Counted from the first letter of the stretch, positions 7,506 to 16,402 are shown. The stretch is DNA of 64,000 nucleotides from Nocardia tenerifensis NBRC 101015 (GCF_000308715.1 NZ_BAGH01000036.1:56447-120446), one strand, 5' to 3'. Numbers and translations are program-made. Notes: generated by a model not told the origin, from the sequence alone.

Positions 7506-8927
7506 GTGACCCTTGTCCCGAATGTTCTCGCCACTCGGTATGCCAGTCCTGAACTGGTTCGGCTGTGGTCGCCCGAGCACAAGATCGTGCTCGAGCGGCG
7601 ACTCTGGCTGGAGGTGCTGCGGGCCCAGTCGGAGCTCGGCATCGATCTGCCCGACGGTGTGCTCGCCGACTACGAGCGGGTGATCGACCAGGTCGACCTG
7701 GCCTCGATCGCCGAGCGCGAGCGGGTCACCCGGCACGACGTCAAGGCGCGCATCGAGGAGTTCAACGCGCTGGCCGGGCACGAGCACGTGCACAAGGGCA
7801 TGACCAGCCGCGACCTCACCGAAAACGTTGAGCAGCTGCAGATCCGGCTCTCCCTCGAGCACGTGCACGCGCACGGCGTCGCGATCGCGGCCCGGCTCAC
7901 CGAGCGGGCCGCCGAGTACCAGACGCTGGTGATGGCGGGACGCTCGCACAATGTGGCCGCGCAGGCCACCACCCTCGGCAAGCGGTTCGCCTCGGCCGCC
8001 GACGAGTTGTTGATCGCGCTGACCCGGCTGCGTGAGCTGATCGACCGTTACCCGCTGCGCGGCATCAAGGGCCCGATGGGTACCGCGCAGGACATGCTCG
8101 ACCTGCTCGGCGGCGACCCGGCCAAGCTGTCGAAACTGGAGCAGCAGGTCGCCCGGCATCTGGGCTTCGCGACCGTGCTCACCAGCGTCGGCCAGGTCTA
8201 TCCGCGCTCGCTCGATCACGACGTGCTCTCCGCGCTGGTCCAGGTGGGCGCCGGTCCGTCGTCATTCGCCCACACCATCCGGCTGATGGCCGGAAACGAG
8301 CTGGTCACCGAGGGCTTCCAGCCCGGTCAGGTGGGCAGCTCGGCCATGCCGCACAAGATGAACACCCGCTCCTGCGAGCGGGTCAACGGCCTGCAGGTGG
8401 TGCTGCGCGGCTACGCCTCGATGGCCGCCGAACTGGCCGGCGCGCAGTGGAACGAGGGCGACGTGTTCTGCTCGGTGGTCCGCCGGGTCGCGCTGCCCGA
8501 CGCGTTCTTCGCCATCGACGGCATGATGGAGACCTTCCTCACCGTGCTCGCGGAGTTCGGCGCCTACCCCGCCGTCATCGCCCGCGAACTGGACCGTTAC
8601 CTGCCGTTCCTCGCCACCACCCGCATTCTCATGGCCGCCGTCCGCGCCGGCGTCGGCCGCGAGACCGCCCACGAGGTCATCAAGGAACACGCCGTCGCCG
8701 TCGCCCTCGCGATGCGCGAACAGGGCCGCGAACCCGACCTGCTCGACCGGCTCGCCGCCGACCCCCGCCTTCCGCTCGACCGTCCGGCCCTCGACGCCGC
8801 CCTCGCCGACAAGTCCGCCTTCGTCGGCGCGGCCGAAGCCCAGGTCTCCGATGTCGTAGCCGCCGTCCAGAAACTGGTGGACCAGAACCCCACCGCCGCC
8901 AACTACACCCCGTCACCAATCCTGTAG
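7506..8927 (+). CDS. purB: Adenylosuccinate lyase
   Basis: PurB cleaves SAICAR to AICAR and adenylosuccinate to AMP, releasing fumarate. The 473-residue sequence carries the fumarase/lyase superfamily signature GSSAMPHKMNTRS (about residues 277-289), whose Ser loop is catalytic, plus TSRDLTENVEQ (about 101-111) and the active-site AGRSHNVAAQATT (about 138-150). The GTG start follows GGTGGAG with a short 4-nt spacer. It is a stand-alone gene after a TetR regulator. Confidence 0.97.
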   Translation: MTLVPNVLATRYASPELVRLWSPEHKIVLERRLWLEVLRAQSELGIDLPDGVLADYERVIDQVDLASIAERERVTRHDVKARIEEFNALAGHEHVHKGMTSRDLTENVEQLQIRLSLEHVHAHGVAIAARLTERAAEYQTLVMAGRSHNVAAQATTLGKRFASAADELLIALTRLRELIDRYPLRGIKGPMGTAQDMLDLLGGDPAKLSKLEQQVARHLGFATVLTSVGQVYPRSLDHDVLSALVQVGAGPSSFAHTIRLMAGNELVTEGFQPGQVGSSAMPHKMNTRSCERVNGLQVVLRGYASMAAELAGAQWNEGDVFCSVVRRVALPDAFFAIDGMMETFLTVLAEFGAYPAVIARELDRYLPFLATTRILMAAVRAGVGRETAHEVIKEHAVAVALAMREQGREPDLLDRLAADPRLPLDRPALDAALADKSAFVGAAEAQVSDVVAAVQKLVDQNPTAANYTPSPIL

Positions 8928-8932
8928 GGGCT

Positions 8933-8948
8933 GCGGCGATCTCGCCGC
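8933..8948. terminator. Short palindrome after purB
   Basis: GCGGCGA-TC-TCGCCGC, a perfect 7-bp stem immediately after the purB stop. The very small loop makes it a weak terminator candidate. Confidence 0.3.
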
Positions 8949-8979
8949 GAAGTGCACAGCAGGTGTCATAGCCCAGCGG

Positions 8980-8985
8980 TATCGT
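8980..8985 (+). promoter_or_regulatory. -10 box of leaderless promoter
   Basis: TATCGT lies 6 nt before the GTG at 8992. Confidence 0.45.
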
Positions 8986-8991
8986 CCCGGG

Positions 8992-9525
8992 GTGCCCATT
9001 CACGCGTTCGTGGACGAGTCGATTCGCCGCGACCGATATCTGCTGTGTGCCGCGCTCATTCCGCCCGAGCGGCTGACGCACGCGCGATCGCTCGTCCGTG
9101 GTCTCTGCCTGCCCGGCCAACGGCGCTGGCACTTTGCCAAGGAGCCGGACGGTCGGCGGCGGTTGATCCTCGCCGCCATGGCGCGATGCGACGGCGTTCG
9201 TGTGGCGATGTTCGTCGGGCGAGGGGCCGAGGTTCGCGTTCGCGACGAGTGCATGGCCCGCTTGGTGACATACCTGATCGATGCGCGGGCGGGCCGGCTG
9301 GTGGTCGAGTCGCGGGAGAGCCAGGACCAGCGTGACCGCCACTGTATCGCTGGGGTGCTGCGCAAAGCATCGGCGGAGCTTCCGTACGTCCACATGCCGC
9401 CGCACTGTGAGCCGTGCCTGTGGTGGCCGGACGCGGTCGCCTGGGCGTTCGGTGCCGGTGGGGCATGGAAGGCGATGGTCGCGCCGCTGGTGCGGGATGT
9501 CTACGACGTAGCGGAACTGCCCTGA
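8992..9525 (+). CDS. DUF3800-like protein
   Basis: A 177-residue protein opening with AFVDESIRRDRYLLCAALI, in which the early Asp-Glu-Ser after a beta strand resembles the start of DUF3800 proteins. DUF3800 has an RNase-H-like fold and often occurs with mobile or defence genes. The later SRESQDQRDRHC segment (about 106-117) and the C-terminal acidic residues would complete such a site. No biochemical role is established. A leaderless -10 precedes the GTG. It is flanked downstream by two copies of a 48-nt repeat. Confidence 0.6.
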   Translation: MPIHAFVDESIRRDRYLLCAALIPPERLTHARSLVRGLCLPGQRRWHFAKEPDGRRRLILAAMARCDGVRVAMFVGRGAEVRVRDECMARLVTYLIDARAGRLVVESRESQDQRDRHCIAGVLRKASAELPYVHMPPHCEPCLWWPDAVAWAFGAGGAWKAMVAPLVRDVYDVAELP

Positions 9526-9550
9526 ACAGCGCGAAACCCGACTGCTCACC

Positions 9551-9598
9551 GTCCGGAGAGGAGCCGGGTCCACTTCTCCCAGCTAGTGCCGGGAGCTG
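9551..9598 (+). repeat. 48-nt direct repeat, copy 1
   Basis: Matches 9686-9733 at 43 of 48 bases. The core CACTTCTCCC.GCTAGTGCC with GGGAGCTG can fold through CTCCC/GGGAG. The copies are 135 bp apart, between the DUF3800-like and second HIT genes, and no ORF is convincing there. Confidence 0.7.
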
Positions 9599-9685
9599 GC
9601 TCAAGGGTACTGCATTCGGTGTTCGGTGGCTATGTCTTTGCGGTGCTGCGTTGTCTTGCCGACGCGGCGGGCCCGGATGCTGGTC

Positions 9686-9733
9686 GTCCGGCCAGGACCC
9701 GGGCCCACTTCTCCCCGCTAGTGCCGGGAGCTG
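9686..9733 (+). repeat. 48-nt direct repeat, copy 2
   Basis: Second copy of the repeat at 9551-9598; differences fall at five positions only. The rest of 9526-9802 holds no feature that I can support. Confidence 0.7.
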
Positions 9734-9802
9734 TGGTCAGTATGGCGGTGCGGCGCGCGGGTGGGTAGCGATTTTGTCGCAGAGCGGAGTGGCTGGGCGC
9801 GT

Positions 9803-9808
9803 TAGGGT
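9803..9808 (+). promoter_or_regulatory. -10 box of leaderless promoter
   Basis: TAGGGT lies 6 nt before the GTG at 9815. Confidence 0.45.
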
Positions 9809-9814
9809 TTCGGG

Positions 9815-10237
9815 GTGAATCCGTACACGATTTTCGGGGACATCATTGCCGGGCGGGCGGAGGCCAGCCGGGTGTATGAGGACGATGATGTGCTGGCGTT
9901 CATGGACATTCGGCCCATGACGCCGGGGCATCTGCTGGTGGTGCCGAAGGTGGCGGCGCGGAGTCTCGCGGAGTTGGATCCGGTGGTCGGGGGGAAGCTG
10001 TTTCAGGTAGGGCAGCGGTTGGCTGCGGCGTTGCGGGCGAGTGAGGTGGGGTGCGACGGGGTGAATTTCTTTCTCGCCGACGGGGTGACGGCGGGGCAGG
10101 AGGTGTTTCATGTGCACCTGCACGTGATTCCGCGGACGCCGGGGGACGGGTTCGGGTTGCGGGGGCGGCCGACCAGTCCGCGGCGAGCCGATCTGGACTA
10201 CCTCGCCGGATCGATCCGGGGCGCGCTGGGCGATTGA
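9815..10237 (+). CDS. HIT family protein
   Basis: A 140-residue histidine-triad protein with HVHLHV at residues 99-104 and the usual RPMTPGHLLVVPK strand (about 33-45). It shares family and size with the product of 814-1239, but the two are clearly diverged, with different residues between the histidines. It probably acts on adenosine phosphoramidates or dinucleoside polyphosphates. It is convergent with the two-component system. Confidence 0.9.
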   Translation: MNPYTIFGDIIAGRAEASRVYEDDDVLAFMDIRPMTPGHLLVVPKVAARSLAELDPVVGGKLFQVGQRLAAALRASEVGCDGVNFFLADGVTAGQEVFHVHLHVIPRTPGDGFGLRGRPTSPRRADLDYLAGSIRGALGD

Positions 10238-10276
10238 GCCTTGGGGCCCGGCGAGGAAAGCATCGAGCCGAGGGCC

Positions 10277-10948
10277 TCAACTCCGACCGCGCCCCGCGTT
10301 CAGCACGACGATCGCGATCTGCACCCGGTTCTCGGCGTCGAGCTTGGTGAGCAACCTGCTGGTGTAGGACTTCACGGTGGCGATGCTCAGGTGCATCTCC
10401 TTGGCGATATCGGAGTTGGACAGGCCGCGGCCGATGGCCTCGGCGACATCGCGTTCGCGCTCGGTCAAGGAGGCGAGGGCGCTGCGGGCCCGTTCGCGCG
10501 CCGCGTCGTCCTCGCTCGGACGCGCGGTGGCCACCGAGATGAGTTGCGCGGTGACGCTCGGCGACAGCATCGGCCGACCCGCCGCCACCTGTTTGACCGC
10601 GGCGACGATGTCGGCGGGCGGAGTGTCCTTGAGCAGGAATCCGTGCGCCCCGATCCGCAACGCGCGCAACACCATATCGTCGGCGTCGAACGTGGTGAGC
10701 ACGAGAACGCGGGGCGGGTCGGCCCGGCTCAGCAGTTCGCGGGTGGCGTCGAGCCCGTCGCGCACCGGCATGCGAATGTCCATCAGCACGATGTCGGGCG
10801 ACTGCTCGGCGATCACCGCGAGCGCCTGCTCACCGTCGGCCGCCTCGCCGACCAGCTCCAGCTCCGGGTCGCCGCCGAGGATCAGCGTGAGCGCCGAACG
10901 CGCCAACGGCTCGTCGTCGACGACGACCACGCGGATGCGTGCGCTCAC
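10277..10948 (-). CDS. NarL/LuxR-type response regulator
   Basis: A 223-residue response regulator. The receiver domain (1-120) shows the acidic pair VVDDE at its start, phospho-acceptor Asp57 (VLMDIRMP) and Lys in LLKD (about 105). The C-terminal LuxR helix-turn-helix (about 155-215) contains LTERERDVAEAIGRGLSNSD and TVKSYTSRLLTKL. The GTG start overlaps the stop of the kinase gene by 4 nt (GTGA), so the pair is translationally coupled. Target genes are unknown. Confidence 0.95.
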   Translation of the reverse strand: MSARIRVVVVDDEPLARSALTLILGGDPELELVGEAADGEQALAVIAEQSPDIVLMDIRMPVRDGLDATRELLSRADPPRVLVLTTFDADDMVLRALRIGAHGFLLKDTPPADIVAAVKQVAAGRPMLSPSVTAQLISVATARPSEDDAARERARSALASLTERERDVAEAIGRGLSNSDIAKEMHLSIATVKSYTSRLLTKLDAENRVQIAIVVLNAGRGRS

Positions 10949-12150
10949 CGGTCGCTCTTCGCGGTTGCCGCGGGCCACGGCAGCACGGCCCGCAGCCGAT
11001 AGCCGCCGACCGGGTCGGGGCCGTAAGTCAATGTGCCGCCGACCAATTCGGCTCGTTCGGCCAGGCCGAGCAGGCCGTAGCCCGACGACGGCAGGGCCAG
11101 GCCCGGCTGCCGCGGCGCGGAGTTGCCGACGTCGACGATCAAGTCCTGCCCCGGCCCGCCGTCGATGCGCACGCGAACCGCCGCGCCGGGAGAGTGCTTG
11201 CGCGCGTTGGTGAGTCCCTCCTGGGCGATGCGGTACGCGGTGCGCGCGCTGGTCGCCGGCAGGTCTGCGGTGGTCGTGTCGGTGATCGACACGTCCATCC
11301 CCGTCGAGCGTGCCTCGTCGACGAGCCGGGCGAGGTCGGCGAGCGTCGGCTGCGGCGGTTCCGGAGCGTCGGTCAGCGCGTCGTCGCCGGCGCGCAGCAC
11401 GCCGAGCACCTCGCGCAGTTCCTGGAGCGCGAGATGGGCGTTCTCGGCGATGGTCTTCGCCGTCGCGGTGGTCTGCTCCCTGGACAGATCGGTGCGGAAA
11501 CCGAGGGCGCCGGCGTGCATGGCGACCACCGAGATCCGGTGCGCCAGCACGTCGTGCATCTCCCGCGCGATGCGGTTGCGTTCCAGCAGGCGCGCCTCGG
11601 CGGCTCTGGCGTGCTGCTCCCGCTCGGCGGTCTCGGCGCGAGAGCGTAAAGACCACACCAGATCTCGTCGCGCCCCGACCGCGAAGCCGATGGCGACGAT
11701 GGCGGCGATGCAGGCCGTGAGCACCGACGGCCCGTACCAGGCCGGTTGCAGGCCGGGCTGCTTCGGGTAGAGCAGGCTGTCGGTGAGCAGACCGGTGCCG
11801 ATGCTGACGATGGCGAGCGAGATCGTCTCGGGGTAGCGCCGCCGGGTGGCCAGCGAGCACAGCACCAGGGCCGCCGAGCCGTTGGCGCTGACCGACGCGG
11901 TGGACGCCACCGTCACGATCGCCGCGATGGCCACCGGGTACCGGCGCCGCAGCAGCGTGAGCAGCAGGCAGACCACCCCGAGCAGGGGATCACCGAGGGT
12001 GAACCAGGTCAGCAGCGCACCGTCGAGCGGCGCCATCTCCGCCCTGGTGCTCGACCACGCCACCAGGCCGATGCCGATGACCGCGGCCACGCGCCAGGCG
12101 TGCGACCACAGGCCCAGCGGCGGCGCCGACGACGGGGGTGCGGTGGACAT
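10945..12150 (-). CDS. Sensor histidine kinase (NarL-partner type)
   Basis: A 401-residue kinase of the actinobacterial DesK-like class. Five to six membrane helices fill about residues 15-165. The HisKA_3 dimerisation box RNRIAREMHDVLAHR contains His199 as phosphorylation site. A GHKL ATPase follows, with GYGLLGLAERAELVGG (about 360-375) as the G2-type box. ATG 12150 is chosen because the open frame upstream adds only polar residues. The input signal is probably in the membrane, since no large extracellular domain exists. Confidence 0.92.
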   Translation of the reverse strand: MSTAPPSSAPPLGLWSHAWRVAAVIGIGLVAWSSTRAEMAPLDGALLTWFTLGDPLLGVVCLLLTLLRRRYPVAIAAIVTVASTASVSANGSAALVLCSLATRRRYPETISLAIVSIGTGLLTDSLLYPKQPGLQPAWYGPSVLTACIAAIVAIGFAVGARRDLVWSLRSRAETAEREQHARAAEARLLERNRIAREMHDVLAHRISVVAMHAGALGFRTDLSREQTTATAKTIAENAHLALQELREVLGVLRAGDDALTDAPEPPQPTLADLARLVDEARSTGMDVSITDTTTADLPATSARTAYRIAQEGLTNARKHSPGAAVRVRIDGGPGQDLIVDVGNSAPRQPGLALPSSGYGLLGLAERAELVGGTLTYGPDPVGGYRLRAVLPWPAATAKSDR

Positions 12151-12317
12151 GAGGCGACTGTAGGCAACGCCCGCGCGCGCCCGCATCGGCCTGCGGGGCG
12201 AATTCGGATCGACCAAAGGATGAAGCGGCTCTCGACCGATGGCCGATGCGCGACGACCACCCTCGGGACAACCATGAGAAACGTCGCTAACCAGGCAATA
12301 TCGGAATGGAGAGTGTG

Positions 12318-12551
12318 ATGGGCAAGAACGTGTGGGTCGGCCTGCAGATCGTCGGCATGGTCTTGATGGTCGCCTCGGCCCAGGCCGTCATCCGCCTGCT
12401 CATCGATCACCGCAAGTCCCAGGTCTGGGGCCTGCTCGACTGGGTGCCGGGCGGTTGGGGCGGTCAGCTCGCGGTGCTCGTCGTGCTGGCCGCGGGCGGA
12501 GCGGTCCTCGCCGAACGCGCCAACAAGAAGGTGAAGCTGCTCGAGGCGTGA
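12318..12551 (+). CDS. Small two-helix membrane protein
   Basis: A 77-residue protein with two predicted membrane helices, GLQIVGMVLMVASAQAVI (about 6-23) and GGQLAVLVVLAAGGAVL (about 47-63), and a basic C-terminus. ATG 12318 is preferred because GGAGAG (12308-12313) lies just upstream; ATG 12306 in the same frame is an alternative that adds four residues. It is divergent from the kinase operon, and a role in that sensing pathway is possible but not shown. No family is recognised. Confidence 0.6.
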   Translation: MGKNVWVGLQIVGMVLMVASAQAVIRLLIDHRKSQVWGLLDWVPGGWGGQLAVLVVLAAGGAVLAERANKKVKLLEA

Positions 12552-12557
12552 TGCCAC

Positions 12558-12590
12558 GGGTTCATCCGAGGTGCGGCTGCGGATGAACCC
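12558..12590. terminator. Hairpin terminator between convergent genes
   Basis: Perfect 11-bp stem GGGTTCATCCG (12558-12568) / CGGATGAACCC (12580-12590), loop 11 nt. It sits between the small membrane protein gene and the reductase gene on the other strand. Confidence 0.65.
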
Positions 12591-12629
12591 CGAGGCTCCG
12601 GTGGGGACGAATCCTGATCTGGCGGACGG

Positions 12630-13718
12630 TCAGCGGGCATGCACCTCGCTGGGTTGCCACTGTGGATAGTCGCTGTACCCCTCGGCGGTGCGGCCGTAGA
12701 GCACATCCTCACGGATCGAGGCGAGCGGTAGGTCGTGGGTGATGCGGTACACGAGGTCGGGGTTCGCGATGAACGCGCGGCCGAAGGACACGAGATCGGC
12801 CTGACCGGCGCGCAGCACCCGCTCGGCGGCCTCGGCCGTGGTCGGCGCGCGGTTCTCGCCGACGTTGGCGATGAGGGTGCCGTGCCAGCGCGGCCGAAGG
12901 TCGGCCAGCGCGGGGTAGGTGTCGTCGTCGGTGAGGTGCAGGTGCGCGAGGCCGCGGCGGTCCAGCTCGGTGACCAGCGTGCGGTAGAGCGGGGCGGGGT
13001 CGGCTTCGAACATATTGAACTGAGGGTTGCCGGGGGACAGGCGGATCCCGGTACGGTGCGCGCCGATCGCGGCGGTCACGGCATCGACGATCGCCAGCGG
13101 CACGCGCATGCGATTCTCGATCGACCCGCCGAACTCGTCGGTGCGCAGGTTGGTGTTGTCGGCGAGGAACTGATGCACGAGATAGCTGTTGGCGCCGTGG
13201 ATCTCGACGCCGTCGAAGCCCGCATCGATCGCGTTGCGGGCGGCGGCCGCGTGGTGCTCGACGGCCGCGGCGATGTCGGCGTGGCTCATGACCGCCGGGG
13301 TGATCGGCTCGCCTTTGCCGCCGTCGATCAGGCGCAGGCGATCGTCGTCCAGTACCGCCGACGGACCGGCCGGCCACGAACCGTCGATTCTGGCGAGGGG
13401 GTGGCCTTTGCGTCCGCCGTGCATCAGCTGCGCGAAGATCCGTCCGCCGTGTGCGTGCACGGCCTCGGTGACCCGCCGCCACGCCGCGACATGCCGTTCC
13501 GTTTGCAGACCGGGCACCCACGCCTCGCTCTGCCCGGTCGAATGGGGCCAGATGCCCTCGGTGAGGATGAGCCCGGCCGTGGCCCGCTGGGCGTAGTAGT
13601 CGGCGACGTCGGCGGTGGGCGAGCCGTCCGGCAGCGAGCGCAACCGGGTCATCGGTGACATGACGATCCGATTGGGCAGGGGGCGTAGGTAATTCGGGTA
13701 TTCGGTCAGCAGCAGCAT
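12630..13718 (-). CDS. Old-yellow-enzyme family NADH:flavin oxidoreductase / ene-reductase
   Basis: A 362-residue FMN-dependent TIM-barrel enzyme. HGANSYLVHQFL (about residues 174-185) holds the His-x-x-Asn pair that binds the electron-poor substrate. NRIVMSPMTRLRS near the start and FGRAFIANPDLV near the end bind the flavin. Such enzymes reduce activated C=C bonds of enones, quinones or electrophilic toxicants. It is divergent from a MerR regulator across a promoter of the MerR-controlled type, so it is probably the regulator's target, induced by electrophile or oxidative stress. Confidence 0.92.
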   Translation of the reverse strand: MLLLTEYPNYLRPLPNRIVMSPMTRLRSLPDGSPTADVADYYAQRATAGLILTEGIWPHSTGQSEAWVPGLQTERHVAAWRRVTEAVHAHGGRIFAQLMHGGRKGHPLARIDGSWPAGPSAVLDDDRLRLIDGGKGEPITPAVMSHADIAAAVEHHAAAARNAIDAGFDGVEIHGANSYLVHQFLADNTNLRTDEFGGSIENRMRVPLAIVDAVTAAIGAHRTGIRLSPGNPQFNMFEADPAPLYRTLVTELDRRGLAHLHLTDDDTYPALADLRPRWHGTLIANVGENRAPTTAEAAERVLRAGQADLVSFGRAFIANPDLVYRITHDLPLASIREDVLYGRTAEGYSDYPQWQPSEVHAR

Positions 13719-13724
13719 TCCTGT

Positions 13725-13755
13725 ACCGTAAAACCTGACATCAGTGTCAGGTCAA
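13725..13755 (-). promoter_or_regulatory. MerR-type promoter of the reductase gene (19-bp spacer)
   Basis: On the minus strand, -35 TTGACC (13750-13755) and -10 TACGGT (13725-13730) are separated by exactly 19 bp, the long spacer that MerR proteins untwist. The start of transcription would fall at about 13718, so the mRNA is probably leaderless. Confidence 0.75.
13734..13751. promoter_or_regulatory. MerR operator dyad
   Basis: CCTGACA-TCAG-TGTCAGG, a perfect 7-bp inverted repeat inside the 19-bp promoter spacer. It is also just upstream of the merR ribosome site, allowing autoregulation. Confidence 0.75.
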
Positions 13756-13764
13756 GGAGAGATC

Positions 13765-14142
13765 GTGCGCATCGGTGAACTGGCCGAGCGGACCGGGGTC
13801 AGCGTCCGGTCGCTGCGGTACTACGAAGCCAAGGGCCTGCTCACCGCGGAGCGGACCTCCGGCGGACAGCGCGAGTACGCGGAGTCGGCCGTCGACCGGG
13901 TCCGGCGCATCCAGGAGATGTTCGCCGCGGGTCTGCACAGCGCGACCGTCGGCGAGCTGCTGCCGTGCATCCACGACGTCGACGGCACCCCGAACGCGAC
14001 CGCCACGCCGTTCCTGGTGGAGAAGCTCACCGAGGAACGCGAACGGATCGAGCAGGCCATGCGGGACCTGGACCGCACCCGCGAGGTGCTCGACGGGGTC
14101 ATCCGAGCCGCCTCCGGTATCGAGCCGCCGGCGAAGAAGTAG
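13765..14142 (+). CDS. MerR family transcriptional regulator
   Basis: A 125-residue regulator beginning MRIGELAERTGVSVRSLRYY, the standard winged-helix of the family (residues 1-70), followed by the dimerisation helix (about 80-118) and a short Lys-rich tail. The only Cys (CIHD, about residue 71) is near the end of the DNA-binding part; there is no metal-binding Cys cluster, so it is not a typical metal sensor. AAGGAGA precedes the GTG by 4 nt and decides this start over an upstream in-frame GTG. It is divergent from the ene-reductase. Confidence 0.92.
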   Translation: MRIGELAERTGVSVRSLRYYEAKGLLTAERTSGGQREYAESAVDRVRRIQEMFAAGLHSATVGELLPCIHDVDGTPNATATPFLVEKLTEERERIEQAMRDLDRTREVLDGVIRAASGIEPPAKK

Positions 14143-14214
14143 GGCCTAGGACACGAATCCGGCGCGCGCGGCGCGGTAGCCGGGTCCTGGCGGGACGGGA
14201 GAGGTCCGCGCCGC

Positions 14215-14220
14215 TACGGT
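14215..14220 (+). promoter_or_regulatory. -10 box of leaderless oligopeptidase promoter
   Basis: TACGGT lies 7 nt before ATG 14228 and supports that start over the in-frame GTG at 14219. Confidence 0.5.
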
Positions 14221-14227
14221 GGAGCCC

Positions 14228-16402
14228 ATGGCTCTCGACAGCGGTACCGGAACGATCTCAGACCTCGACGGAGTGACGGCACCGATCGCCAAGACGGTGC
14301 CCACCGAGCGTGTGCACCACGGCGACACGTTCGTCGACGAGTACGAGTGGCTGCGCGACAAGGAGAACCCGGAGGTCATCTCCTACCTAGCGGCGGAGAA
14401 CGCCTACACCGAGGCGCAGACCGCGCACCTGGCCGCGCTGCGCGACTCGATCTTCGACGAGATCAAGCGCCGCACGCAGGAGACGGACCTGTCCGTGCCC
14501 ACCAGGATGGGCGACTACTGGTATTACTCGCGCAGCTTCGAGGGCAAACAGTACGGCGTGCACTGCCGGTGTCCGATCGACGCCGACGCCGACGGCATCG
14601 ACGCCTGGACCCCGCCGCGACTGGAGGCGGGCACCGAGGTCCCCGGCGAGCAGATACTGCTGGACAGCAACGAGGTCGCCGAGGGGCACGACTTCTTCGC
14701 GCTCGGCGCGTTCTCGCTCAGCCACGACGGCAACCTGCTCGCCTACTCCGTGGACACCGTCGGCGACGAGCGATATGTGCTGCGCTTCAAGGACTTGCGC
14801 ACCGGCGAGATGTTGCCCGACGAGATCGCCGAGACGGCACCCGGCGCGACCTGGTCGCTGGACGGCACCCACGTCTTCTACCAGACCGTGGACGAGTCCT
14901 GGCGGCCCGACACCGTATGGCGGCACCGCCTCGGCAGCCCGTCCGACTCGGACGTGAAGGTGTTCCACGAGCCCGACGAGCGCTACTGGGTGAGCATCAC
15001 CTCCACCCGCTCGGAGAAGTACCTGATGATCTGGGTCGGTTCCAAGATCACCACCGAGGGCTGGGTGCTCGAATCCGACGATCCCGAGGGCGAGTTCCGG
15101 GTCATCCTGCCGCGCCGCGAGGGGGTCGAGTACTCGGCCGAGCACGCGGTGGTCGCCGGCGAGGACCGGTTCCTGATCCTGCACAACGACGTGGTGGACG
15201 GGGTGAAGGCGGAGAACTTCGTGCTCGCCGACGCCCCGGTCGCCGATCCGTCGGACCAGACGCTGCTGATCGAGCACCGCGACGACGTGCGGCTCGAGGA
15301 CGTCGACGCCTACGCCGACCACCTGGTGCTGAGCTACCGGCGAGAGGCGCTGACCCGGGTCGCGGTCTGGTCGCTCACCGAGAGCGGGTACGGCGAGCGG
15401 CACGAGCTCGAGTTCGACCTGGAACTGTTCGCGGTCGGCGCGGGCGCGAATCCCGAATGGGCGCAGCCGACCCTGCGCATCGGGCTGACCTCGTTCATCA
15501 CGCCGATGCAGGTCTTCGACTATGTGCCGGCCACCGGCGATCTGCTGCTGCGCAAGGAGCAGCCGGTGCTGGGCGGGTACGACGCGAACGACTATGAGCA
15601 GCACCGGGACTGGGCGGTCGCCGAGGACGGCACCCGCATCCCGATCTCGCTGGTGTGGAAGAAGGGGCTGGCGGTGGATTCGCCGAAGCCGCTGCTGCTC
15701 TACGGGTACGGCTCCTACGAGGCGAGCATGGATCCCTCCTTCTCCGTTTCGCGGTTGTCGCTGCTGGATCGCGGCATGGTGTTCGCGGTCGCGCACGTGC
15801 GCGGCGGCGGCGAGATGGGGCGGCTGTGGTACGAGAACGGCAAAACGCTCACCAAGAAGAACACCTTCACCGACTTCGTCTCGTGCGCAAGGCATTTGAT
15901 CGACACCGGTAAGACCGCCGCGGACCGGTTGATCGCCGACGGCGGCAGCGCGGGCGGGCTGCTGATGGGTGCGGTGGCGAACCTGGCGCCCGAGCTGTTC
16001 GCGGGCATCCTGGCCAATGTTCCGTTCGTCGACCCGCTCACCTCGATCCTCGATCCGTCGCTGCCGCTGACCGTCATCGAGTGGGACGAGTGGGGTAACC
16101 CGTTGGCGGACAAGGACATCTACGACTACATGAAGTCGTACGCGCCGTACGAGAACATCGAGGCCAAGGACTACCCGGCCATCCTCGCCATCACCAGCCT
16201 CAACGACACCCGCGTGCTCTACGTCGAGCCCGCCAAATGGGTGGCGAAACTGCGTGCCACCAAGACAGGTGACTCGCAGCTGCTGTTGAAGACCGAGATG
16301 AGCGCGGGGCACGGTGGTGTGAGCGGGCGGTACGAGAAGTGGAAGGAAGTCGCGTTCGAGTACGCGTGGGTGCTGGATCGGGTGGGGTTGGCCGACGCAT
16401 AA
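14228..16402 (+). CDS. ptrB: Oligopeptidase B-like S9 serine peptidase
   Basis: A 724-residue cytoplasmic peptidase. The N-terminal beta-propeller (about 80-430) gates access to small peptides, and the C-terminal alpha/beta hydrolase holds the triad: Ser574 in DGGSAGGLL, Asp in SLNDTRV (about 655) and His in MSAGHGGVSGR (about 690). Length and motifs fit oligopeptidase B, which cuts after basic residues in short peptides. No signal peptide is present. A 13-bp hairpin follows. Confidence 0.93.
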   Translation: MALDSGTGTISDLDGVTAPIAKTVPTERVHHGDTFVDEYEWLRDKENPEVISYLAAENAYTEAQTAHLAALRDSIFDEIKRRTQETDLSVPTRMGDYWYYSRSFEGKQYGVHCRCPIDADADGIDAWTPPRLEAGTEVPGEQILLDSNEVAEGHDFFALGAFSLSHDGNLLAYSVDTVGDERYVLRFKDLRTGEMLPDEIAETAPGATWSLDGTHVFYQTVDESWRPDTVWRHRLGSPSDSDVKVFHEPDERYWVSITSTRSEKYLMIWVGSKITTEGWVLESDDPEGEFRVILPRREGVEYSAEHAVVAGEDRFLILHNDVVDGVKAENFVLADAPVADPSDQTLLIEHRDDVRLEDVDAYADHLVLSYRREALTRVAVWSLTESGYGERHELEFDLELFAVGAGANPEWAQPTLRIGLTSFITPMQVFDYVPATGDLLLRKEQPVLGGYDANDYEQHRDWAVAEDGTRIPISLVWKKGLAVDSPKPLLLYGYGSYEASMDPSFSVSRLSLLDRGMVFAVAHVRGGGEMGRLWYENGKTLTKKNTFTDFVSCARHLIDTGKTAADRLIADGGSAGGLLMGAVANLAPELFAGILANVPFVDPLTSILDPSLPLTVIEWDEWGNPLADKDIYDYMKSYAPYENIEAKDYPAILAITSLNDTRVLYVEPAKWVAKLRATKTGDSQLLLKTEMSAGHGGVSGRYEKWKEVAFEYAWVLDRVGLADA

